DNA of 64,000 nucleotides from Ischnura elegans. Lineage: Eukaryota > Arthropoda > Insecta > Odonata > Coenagrionidae. A model generated the notes under the pieces. The model worked only from the letters and a program-made list of their open reading frames with translations. It was not told the origin of the DNA and searched no databases. Both the position numbers and the translations under genes were made by a program. The stretch is taken from positions 56,404,069-56,468,068 of the forward strand of contig NC_060254.1 in the NCBI RefSeq assembly GCF_921293095.1. The letters are read 5' to 3'. Shown here one piece after another: positions 60,001 to 64,000 of this stretch; positions within the stretch are counted from its first letter, which is position 1, and each line of letters begins with the position of its first letter.

Positions 60001-63000
60001 CATCTCGTCAGAGCAAACTTTAGGATGGGTTTTTACCAAACAAGGTGTTGATGTCACAAGTCCACTCTGCGGCACCTGTGATAGAAGTCAAGCTTACTGA
60101 GACACTGTTGAAGAAATAAACCCTAATTTGTCACTATTTGGCAACAACGAAATTCAAAACACTACAGGAAACAAGTGACTTTGTATGCAATCACCCAGAT
60201 GAGTGCAAAGTTATATTACACCAAGGTGAAGTGCGCCATGAAAAAATATTTGGCTCAACCAGGATTCAAACTTGTATGAGAAGATGGCATGGTGGAGTAA
60301 TTGGCTAACATGCCTGACCGGCAATCAGGAGATCCAGGTTCAAATCCCAGTTAAGCCAAATATTTTTTTCACAACAAAATTTATCATCAGTGTAATATAA
60401 TTTTGCACCCGTGCATGCATACTGCATACATGCAAACTGCATACATGCAAACTGCATACCAAGTCACTTGTTTCATGCTGTGCTTTATTTACTGTTTACT
60501 TCGGACCTAGAATCACAATGAGGTTCTCAGAGAGAAAAATTAACAATTCTTTTTAAAAGGAAAATTAGTGTGAAATATTTGGAACCTGTAGTGTTGAAGT
60601 CATTCGTATCACGTTAAGTTTCAATCTTATTTTGTTAACCATGAATCATGAAGAAAACCATCATGGGGTGAAAAATAACTTTGATATAATATGTAATAAA
60701 GAAGTAAACTTCATATTTATAAGACGATTAGGCAGCTAAGAACTACTCAACTCACTTTCAACATAGTGTGGGGGTAGTTTGACATTATTTCTGAATTAGA
60801 AATGCTATTATATTTTTGTAAAAGCCACAGAGCCATTACACTAAATTTAAAATATTCAGAAGAATGTTAACAAAGGAATTAAACTTTCGAATGTGAAATG
60901 GCATGCCGTCATTAATTAAGGCTCAGAATGGACTATGTACATTGAATGAGGAGCTAATGGGGGTCCTTTACTGCTCCTTGCACATGACACATTTTTGCCC
61001 GAGCGGGAAAAACCGCATGGGTTTAAATTGTGGCCAGTTGCTTTCCATACTGTGCGATTTTAACCATTCAAAAAGATTATTATCAACAATACTGGTGTTG
61101 GGTATTTCCCCCCTCCCCTGCGGCGAGTGTCGTCGCCCTCGGGATTTCCCAAGGCCCAGCGAAGTCCCTTTCGGCCCCCTTTCTCTTGGTCTCCGCCAAG
61201 GGGACTCGACTCACACCCTTTTGGAGTGAGGGAGTGCCGTTACTTAGGGTCAGTAACCCTTTTACCCTAACATCGATGCCCTCGCCCACGGCGTGGGTGT
61301 TTGTCAGTGTTTCACAAATTCCGGGAGCGTGAGGACGCGGAGTGTTCGGCGTGCGCTTCCCCGCAAGTTGCGCGCGAATAAAACAAATTAGATTGAAGGT
61401 GTCCTCGCCTTTCATTTCATCATAACCCGGGGCACACGTCCCCGCGCGCATTTCTTCTGTGCCACCTTCAGGCCGGATTGCGCGAACAACTGGAGACAGC
61501 CGAAACCGTCTAGAGTTAAATTGTGCATTTGTTAACCTGGATCACGAAGCTGAAAGACGATAAGGTAGCCATGTACCCCAGAGGTACTGGATGGCTGCAT
61601 GGCAGCTAAAAATCGTGCCTGTTTTTTAACAGTACAATGTGAAAGGTCTAGTAAACTTTTTCAGTGGACTAATAGAAAGAAGTGGGCAAAAATGTGTAAT
61701 GTGCAAGGAGCGTAAGAGTTACAACACACCAGGGTAGGAGGAGACCCAGTAATTCAACTGACACGCCCCATCACCCGGGGAGGGGAAAGAAAAAAGGAAG
61801 GAGGTACCACCGTGATAGGAGCCAGTCTACTCCTCCGAGTGAGGATGGGGGTGAAAGGGAGAGGATAGGGAAATACCCACGCTGCCATGAGGACGACGGG
61901 GCCCACTACTAGCAAAACCATTACTTACTTATTTGCCAACAAAATTGGAAGATTTTTCCATAAGGAGAAAATTCAAAGATCATTTGGTTGGAAAAATCGA
62001 TATACAATCAAGAAGCTGTTCAACTTAACTTGAAAATCCAAAACAAGTTATATTTGCCACTGAAATTTTGCAAAACATTATTTCAATACTGTGGATAGGA
62101 GAGAAAACTCTCCCAACATGATGTTCAGAATGAATGGACCTTTGCATAAATTACTAGCACTTGCAATATATACACCATAGAAGAGAAACAATCTTATCTG
62201 CATAGTCATAGCTGATAGCTGTATGCAATAACAAAAAAATTTTGCTTTGTCAAAATCCATTTTCAATTACATAAGTGCCACCCCAACTGGTACTTATTCT
62301 AATTATTAAACATAAAAATATATAGGTGGGGTGAACAGTGATTTAAAATCGCAAGCTCTGAGATTGATTCTTTTAACGTTGGCCTCATACTTACATAATA
62401 CATTGATGAAGAATATACATAAGTACTACTCTCCCCCCTGCCAACATTAACATCAATAAACAAGTTGACTCAGACTCAACGTGAGCTAAGAACAGTATAA
62501 GCCAAGGTCACCTACACTTCCTTCAGAGCCAAATAATGCAGAAAGCACATTTTCCCCTTAATCAGCGTTTTTCACACCGATCACATAGATAGGCGATTCC
62601 AGGACCTGTTACACTGTGAACCACTTAGGGTATGCAGTACCCCTTTCATCCAGAAAACGCAACAGTAACGTCTCGGCCAATCCAGTAGTATGCGATTTCC
62701 CAAGTTAGGCAATTATGACAGAAAAATTCTTCACTTCCATTGACATTTACGGCTTCGGATGTGGCAAAACATACATTTAAGTAAATACATAATGCTGGAT
62801 ATCGAAAGAGATTGATCTCCTCTGCATTTAAAGTTGAAATATGGGACGCTGAAGATTGCGACAGAAACGAAAGAAGTAGCATTTAGTCATTGGAATACCT
62901 ACGGATAGCTCGAATAGGTATTTGCATACCAATGGTATTCGGAATATTTGTAATTGGTACGAAACAAAAAAAACAGTACGTACTGTAAAGAGAGATCCAT

Positions 63001-63603
63001 CTTCCGTTTTCTCGTCCCTTTTCAGATCAATTTCTTCTCCATTTTCAAATGGACTATGATTCGGCGAACCTTTAACATTGGATGACTGAGTCTGTGAAAA
63101 ATACAACATTAGTTCGTCAGTACTATGATTAAGCCATAAACTCTTGAACATACGCAGATTAACAACGTCAAAATTATACCAGAAAACGAATAATAACACA
63201 CTGCAAACAATATTTGTTTCCCCGAAGTTCACAAGTCAAATTGGATGACTAACAGTCACTCTGATTGAACATCAATCACAACACTTATAAAAAGTTAACT
63301 TCATATGCGAACGAAAGACAACATATAACTAAATTCCTTTAGTTTACTAAAATAAACCTCCATCCTTCAGCTCTGAAGTACAGGTCCTAAAATCGCAAAC
63401 ACATAAATGGATGCAGACACTTGCAAAAGAGGTGAATTAAGATTAGATGCCAAAGGTGGCAACCTGACGAGCCCTCCAAAATCAAGTAAATAAGAAAAAC
63501 TCAGCATTACCTCTACAGCTGACTGAAACAAATCATCATTGTCATCTTCCAGACAATTTTTTTCACTGTCAAACAAAGGAGGCGGTTCCCTGAACTCCGC
63601 CAT
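39003..63603 (-). CDS. Snx1: Sorting nexin 1/2-type protein, 11 coding exons, 545 aa
   Basis: Joined exons (minus strand): 63603-63511, 63091-62984, 54129-54049, 53331-52974, 52197-51970, 49911-49790, 49068-48862, 46579-46487, 44284-44141, 43011-42859, 39053-39003; 1638 nt, all GT-AG, phases consistent. Domains: acidic N-terminus (1-137), with DDNDDLF at 20-26 and EDGSLF at 61-66; PX about 138-275, with [13 protein letters not shown] (181-193) and PPAPEK (205-210) for PI3P-type binding; amphipathic helix about 301-321; BAR about 331-545, ending [14 protein letters not shown]. Vertebrate SNX1/SNX2 are about 520 aa; the excess is a loop at 221-253. Known role of the family: dimerise with SNX5/6-type partners on endosomes, bend membrane and carry cargo back to the Golgi. 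The start lies in AAACATGG, a good insect context. Insects usually have one gene for the SNX1/SNX2 pair. Confidence 0.95.
39145..39855. mobile_element. pogo/Tigger-like element remnant (Snx1 intron 10)
   Basis: The left end CAGCAGACTCCCGATTATCC follows TA (39143-39144). The right end near 39826-39856 has CTGGATAATTGGGAGTGTGC, its degraded complement. This terminus is characteristic of Tigger elements. About 710 bp with no intact transposase; the exact right end is uncertain. Confidence 0.65.
39868..40060. mobile_element. CCGTAT-type palindromic MITE, copy 2
   Basis: CCGTATATGTCTGAATATAG at the left, CTATATTCGGAGAAATACGG at the right, TA outside (39866-39867 and 40061-40062). Same interior (CTTTTCCTGAAACTGAAGCC) as copies 1 and 3. 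Confidence 0.75.
40359..40826 (+). pseudogene. LINE reverse transcriptase palm fragment
   Basis: 156 codons containing [20 protein letters not shown] (the usual QGD.LSP block, with Pro-Phe in place of Ser-Pro), [10 protein letters not shown] with the catalytic FADD at 40551-40562, [12 protein letters not shown] and [10 protein letters not shown]. The order is that of a non-LTR RT palm and thumb. The start is arbitrary and the frame ends at a stop while homology continues. Confidence 0.85.
40883..41092 (+). repeat. tRNA-derived SINE (family 1), full copy
   Basis: The 12-bp direct repeat AGGATGACAAAA flanks it (40871-40882 and 41093-41104). A box TAGCTTAATTGG at 40923-40934 and B box GGTTCGAATCC at 40967-40977 indicate a Pol III promoter of tRNA origin. 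A non-tRNA tail follows (TTCTCTGTGGATCATTCGCA ... GTCCCGGTATACTTTAAA). 210 bp. It is not a tRNA gene: the stems are imperfect and the body continues into the tail. Confidence 0.85.
41290..41500. mobile_element. hAT-like MITE, same family as 21095-21302
   Basis: The ends are CATAGGCAGATTTAGGGG and TCCTGGATCCACCCTTG. The flanks TACATAAG (41282-41289) and TATATAAG (41501-41508) are 7 of 8 identical. 211 bp against 208 bp for the relative. Non-coding. Confidence 0.8.
41645..41815. mobile_element. Hairpin MITE, almost entirely palindromic
   Basis: The left half (CAAGGGGAGTG..., GATTTCAATCAAACTTTATA, TCCATAGGGAGCTGTCT) is answered inverted by the right half (GACAGCTCCTCATGGA, AAAGTTTGATTGC, CACTCCCCTTG). 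The arms are about 78 bp with some mismatches around a ~14-base centre (AATCACCCCCTACG). TCA lies on both sides (41642-41644 and 41816-41818). It sits in the LINE. Confidence 0.7.
42859..43011 (-). CDS. Snx1: Snx1 exon 10 (BAR domain)
   Basis: Encodes [17 protein letters not shown] through [20 protein letters not shown] to LLGHQQQ (residues 479-529). The acceptor is TTTTGCAG|TGG and the donor CAG|GTATGA. The last long BAR helix. Confidence 0.95.
43300..43460. mobile_element. CCGTAT-type palindromic MITE, copy 3 (Snx1 intron 9)
   Basis: CCATATTTATCTGAATATAG at the left and ATACATTCGGAGAAATACC at the right, the most degraded of three copies. TA is at 43298-43299 and 43461-43462. Confidence 0.65.
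44141..44284 (-). CDS. Snx1: Snx1 exon 9 (BAR domain)
   Basis: Encodes [17 protein letters not shown] through [17 protein letters not shown] to EEVSE (residues 431-478). The acceptor is TTTTTTTAG|GAT and the donor [18 protein letters not shown] is the charged segment at the BAR dimer tip region. Confidence 0.95.
44603..46331 (+). mobile_element. Tigger/pogo element, decayed (Snx1 intron 8)
   Basis: CACCCATGTCTCGTATAGCG and its complement CGCTATACGAGACATGGGTG form the ends, with TA outside (44601-44602 and 46332-46333). 1729 bp. It lies antisense to Snx1. The interior has CENP-B-like and DDE-transposase remnants. Confidence 0.85.
45320..45856 (+). pseudogene. Tigger/pogo transposase remnant
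   Basis: NPEEKLI followed by [18 protein letters not shown] (near 45330-45395) matches the helix-turn-helix of CENP-B/Tigger proteins. [18 protein letters not shown] with [19 protein letters not shown] (near 45700-45825) matches the DDE block around VDETGLFWK of Tigger. Stops and frame breaks separate them. It would have bound the element ends and excised the DNA; it is now dead. Confidence 0.8.
46487..46579 (-). CDS. Snx1: Snx1 exon 8 (BAR domain)
   Basis: Encodes [20 protein letters not shown] and [11 protein letters not shown] (residues 400-430). The acceptor is TTGTTTCAG|ATC and the donor AAG|GTGAGT. Confidence 0.95.
46580..48290. other. Snx1 intron 7, first part; nothing recognised
   Basis: AT-rich apart from a GC-richer patch at 47060-47690. 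No element ends or domains seen there. Confidence 0.45.
48294..48717. mobile_element. mariner-like MITE (Snx1 intron 7)
   Basis: TTAGGTTGGCAACTACGTTC at the left and GAACTTAGTAGCCAACTCAA at the right, a known mariner-type terminus, with TA outside (48292-48293 and 48718-48719). 424 bp, no transposase. Confidence 0.75.
48862..49068 (-). CDS. Snx1: Snx1 exon 7 (BAR domain)
   Basis: Encodes [20 protein letters not shown] through [19 protein letters not shown] to [11 protein letters not shown] (residues 331-399). The acceptor is ATTGCGCAG|TGG and the donor AAG|GTGAGT. WFEEK is the start of the BAR helices. Confidence 0.96.
49790..49911 (-). CDS. Snx1: Snx1 exon 6 (amphipathic helix region)
   Basis: Encodes (D)[18 protein letters not shown] and [20 protein letters not shown], then DL (residues 290-330). 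This includes the family's membrane-inserting amphipathic helix before the BAR domain. The acceptor is AATGCAG|AT and the donor CTG|GTGAGT. Confidence 0.95.
49912..51300. other. Snx1 intron 5, 3' portion; nothing recognised
   Basis: AT-rich. The 60-codon plus-strand frame at 50443-50625 has no known domain and no splice support. Confidence 0.45.
51305..51400 (+). repeat. tRNA-like SINE scrap (family 3)
   Basis: GGCCTCGGTAGTGGCAGGG with B box GGTTTGAGTCC and flanking CACCTTGGTAGG gives a tRNA-like body distinct from families 1 and 2. No target duplication was found. Confidence 0.5.
51552..51905 (+). repeat. Two SINE family 1 pieces in the same orientation
   Basis: 51552-51640 is the 3' half (CTCTGTGGATTTTTCGCACA to GTCCCGGTATACTTAAA). 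51765-51905 is a 5' half with A box TAGCTTAACTGG and B box GGTTCGAATCC. Between them lie 120 bases of GC-richer sequence of unknown origin. Minus-strand frames across this region are repeat-derived. Confidence 0.7.
51970..52197 (-). CDS. Snx1: Snx1 exon 5 (PX domain second half, with loop insertion)
   Basis: Encodes (G)[17 protein letters not shown], then a Thr/Ser/Ala/Gly stretch ending in nine Gly, then [18 protein letters not shown] and PDVRDFLES (residues 214-290). The Gly run is GGT/GGC mixed (complement of 52081-52107). The acceptor is GCACGCAG|GC and the donor TCAG|GTGAGC. Confidence 0.95.
52974..53331 (-). CDS. Snx1: Snx1 exon 4 (acidic linker and PX domain first half)
   Basis: Encodes [12 protein letters not shown], an acidic stretch (DEEVEEEE), then [19 protein letters not shown] and [13 protein letters not shown] to PPAPEKSIV (residues 95-213 plus one base). 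The acceptor is TGTTACAG|CAG, a NAGNAG site that could also use the next CAG and drop one Gln. The donor is GTGG|GTAAGC. Confidence 0.95.
54049..54129 (-). CDS. Snx1: Snx1 exon 3
   Basis: Encodes [18 protein letters not shown] and ASRSDNTVQ (residues 68-94), part of the disordered N-terminus. The acceptor is ATTTCCAG|GAT and the donor CAG|GTATGA. Its 81 nt keep frame if skipped. Confidence 0.85.
54283..54943. mobile_element. 660-bp MITE, copy 2 (Snx1 intron 2)
   Basis: GGGTGGTTTCC at the left and GGAAACTACCC at the right, TA outside (54281-54282 and 54944-54945). It matches 29510-30169 along its whole length in the opposite orientation. Confidence 0.8.
55295..55515 (+). pseudogene. LINE 3' end fragment (Snx1 intron 2)
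   Basis: GATGGGCTAATGAAGACAAT begins the family match. It continues through GACAAGTGGATGGCAAAAA to CAATCCCAGGATTATTGACT and a TGATGATAATGA tail. It has indels and a stop in the GLMKTIVEG block. Degraded. Confidence 0.7.
55568..55857. repeat. Inverted pair of SINE family 1 within one target duplication
   Basis: GTTTATGGAACAG lies on both sides (55555-55567 and 55858-55870). Inside, 55568-55703 is a minus-oriented SINE lacking its 3' tail. From about 55712 a plus-oriented piece runs from CTCGGCCAGAAATCGAGG to the 3' end GTCCCGGTATACTTAAA. Two B boxes therefore face each other. A single duplication around an inverted structure suggests one integration event (5' inversion by twin priming) with a duplicated overlap. 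Confidence 0.75.
56220..56798. mobile_element. pogo/Tigger-type MITE (Snx1 intron 2)
   Basis: CAGTGGAACCTCGTTAAAGC at the left and its partner TTTTATCGAGGTTGCACTG at the right, TA outside (56218-56219 and 56799-56800). 579 bp, no intact transposase. Confidence 0.75.
56801..57914. other. Snx1 intron 2, nothing firm
   Basis: AT-rich. Near 57590 GGGATGTAAGAGTGCTCGAA resembles a hAT-type end, but no partner end was found. Confidence 0.4.
57915..58005 (+). pseudogene. Short LINE 3' fragment
   Basis: AAATACATGGAACAGGTAAT, followed by GAAGAGAAGAATTTATAA and AAGATTAGCTG, aligns with the KYMEQV...VKRLAD part of the family at 18510-19113. About 90 bp only. Confidence 0.5.
58006..59199. other. Snx1 intron 2, nothing recognised
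   Basis: AT-rich without coding or repeat signature. Confidence 0.45.
59200..59402. mobile_element. Degraded Penelope-like inverted pair (Snx1 intron 2)
   Basis: GAAATAAATACTTGCAATT at the left returns inverted at the right (AATTGCAAGTATTTATTTC). Each arm then carries a diverged hammerhead-like core: on the minus strand near 59240-59275, TGAAGATGATG, a GATG/CATT stem, GAAAC, TGAA, GTC; on the plus strand near 59330-59362, TGAAGATGATG, GAAACCAACGGC with the cleavage GTC changed. No tail or 12-bp duplication was found. Confidence 0.5.
59865..60480. repeat. Cluster of three SINE family 2 copies, two inverted to the third
   Basis: Copy A, minus, about 59865-60125 (B-box complement CAGGATTTATTCCTG degraded; GTACACCACCAAGCC). 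Copy B, minus, about 60155-60275, starts within the B box and lacks the tRNA-like 5' part. Copy C, plus, about 60286-60480, has GTAATTGGCTAACATGCC and B box GGTTCAAATCC, then TTTTTTTCACAAC. B and C are head to head. Copy A also shows an upstream tRNA-like GTCTCAGTAAGCTTG...GTGGACTTGTGAC, so the SINE may be a dimer of two tRNA-like units. Confidence 0.6.
60413..60464. repeat. Short tandem repeat, 15-16-bp unit
   Basis: ACTGCATACATGCAA repeats about three times inside the 3' part of SINE copy C, a local expansion. Confidence 0.7.
60485..61088. other. Snx1 intron 2, nothing recognised
   Basis: AT-rich without signal. Confidence 0.4.
61089..61480. mobile_element. GC-rich island, possible solo LTR
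   Basis: A sharp shift to high GC and CpG inside an AT-rich intron. It begins TGTTGGGTATTTCCCC, contains AATAAA at about 61378 followed by a possible 3' processing region, and has CCCGGGGCACACG near 61430. This order suits an LTR, but no target duplication, primer-binding site or second copy was seen. Frames on both strands (61030-61451) are by-products of few stop codons. Confidence 0.3.
61481..62983. other. Snx1 intron 2, 5' portion; nothing recognised
   Basis: Includes a purine-rich, GC-richer stretch at 61735-61910 (GGGGAGGGGAAAGAAAAAAG and around) of unknown origin. The rest is AT-rich. Confidence 0.4.
62984..63091 (-). CDS. Snx1: Snx1 exon 2
   Basis: Encodes [18 protein letters not shown] and [18 protein letters not shown] (residues 32-67). 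The acceptor is TTTTCACAG|ACT and the donor ACA|GTACGT, where a second GTAC four bases on would break the frame. It holds the second acidic-Leu-Phe motif. Confidence 0.85.
63511..63603 (-). CDS. Snx1: Snx1 exon 1 (start codon)
   Basis: Encodes [18 protein letters not shown], then [13 protein letters not shown] (residues 1-31). The ATG is at 63603-63601 in AAACATGG. The donor is GAG|GTAATG. It holds the first acidic Asp-Leu-Phe motif. Confidence 0.9.
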
Positions 63604-64000
63604 GTTTCCTTGATGAATATGTGACTTCTGCAGCGACTAGTAACTACTTCAACCGGGGTATCGGAGGAGTCGGCTGAGTCAACGTTAGAGATAATAGATG
63701 GTAGCACCAGTGGCTCCGGCAACGCTGGCAACACTGCTGATCGTTGGCAGATGCCGCTGATAACGTTGGCGACAGTTCAAATCTCGTTTGAATGGCTCAG
63801 ACAGTATCAAGTAATTACTTTCGTTTCTGAAGCCGTTCAACGTCGATAATGATTGCTCTACAATGTAAATATGCTAATATAATTAATTTATATATTTTTT
63901 AACTTTCTGTTGATCGCAAATTAAGTTTTTTTTTATATTTAAATGAAATTTACAATATGGACAAATAGAGATAAGTGGAGATTTTACTTCAGCAAAGGAC
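63604..64000 (-). promoter_or_regulatory. Snx1: Snx1 5' UTR and presumed promoter region
   Basis: Upstream of the start codon on the minus strand. 63604-63790 is GC-richer with repeated AACGTTGGCGAC/AACGCTGGCAAC-type phrases; beyond 63840 it becomes AT-rich. No convincing TATA box or initiator can be chosen, and there is no upstream ATG within the 40 bases before the start. The transcription start is unknown. Confidence 0.35.

Noticed and set aside
60285..60360. Possible tRNA with GGC anticodon-like loop
   Set aside because: The same body with the same tail occurs at 34.8 kb and 59.9 kb; tRNA-derived SINE, not a tRNA gene.
61030..61451. Overlapping frames of 100-122 codons on both strands
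   Set aside because: Open on both strands because of high GC; no recognisable protein.
1..64000. CRISPR arrays, bacterial operons, integrated viral genes
   Set aside because: No regularly spaced repeats with unique spacers, no ribosome-binding-site-led gene clusters, and no viral structural or polymerase genes; the reverse transcriptases belong to LINEs and a PLE.

Overview
The window is nuclear DNA from a multicellular eukaryote, most likely an arthropod and probably an insect with a repeat-rich genome. It is AT-rich and almost gene-free, and it contains one multi-exon gene with GT-AG introns. It also holds LINE fragments with TGATGA-type tails, tRNA-derived SINEs, mariner, pogo/Tigger, hAT-like and Harbinger-like elements, and Penelope-like elements (PLEs). 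No prokaryotic, CRISPR or organellar signal was seen. The species cannot be named from the sequence alone.

One host gene could be reconstructed: a sorting nexin of the SNX1/SNX2 type (Snx1), on the minus strand between 63603 (start codon) and 39003 (stop codon). It has 11 coding exons, all bounded by GT-AG and all joining in frame, and it encodes 545 residues. The order is an acidic N-terminus with Asp-Leu-Phe-type motifs, a PX domain carrying an unusual Ser/Thr/Gly-rich loop, an amphipathic helix and a C-terminal BAR domain. This protein is expected to bind phosphoinositides and form membrane tubules on endosomes for retrograde sorting. Introns 2, 5, 7, 8, 9 and 10 carry transposon copies.

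The left 39 kb (1-39000) contains no host gene that I can support. It is a graveyard of nested mobile elements: a 108-bp tandem repeat (2.0-2.4 kb), three Harbinger-like MITEs with TTA duplications (7.0-8.3, 25.5 and 31.0 kb), a dead mariner (14.6-16.0 kb), many hAT-like MITEs with 8-bp duplications and long G/C tracts, several 3' ends of one LINE family, and a 660-bp MITE (29.5 kb) with a second copy inside Snx1 intron 2.

The most interesting signal is a set of PLE insertions (13.1, 19.7, 27.2 and 34.9 kb, plus degraded copies at 22.3 and 59.2 kb). They share inverted long repeats, a tail of about 40 bp and 12-bp target-site duplications. Three of them carry hammerhead-ribozyme-like cores whose stems II and III differ in sequence but keep their pairing. 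The 13.1-kb copy is only two perfect ~110-bp inverted arms plus the tail, with no coding sequence. The 34.9-kb copy still encodes most of a PLE reverse transcriptase and a GIY-YIG endonuclease, split by a frameshift, and sits inside a SINE.
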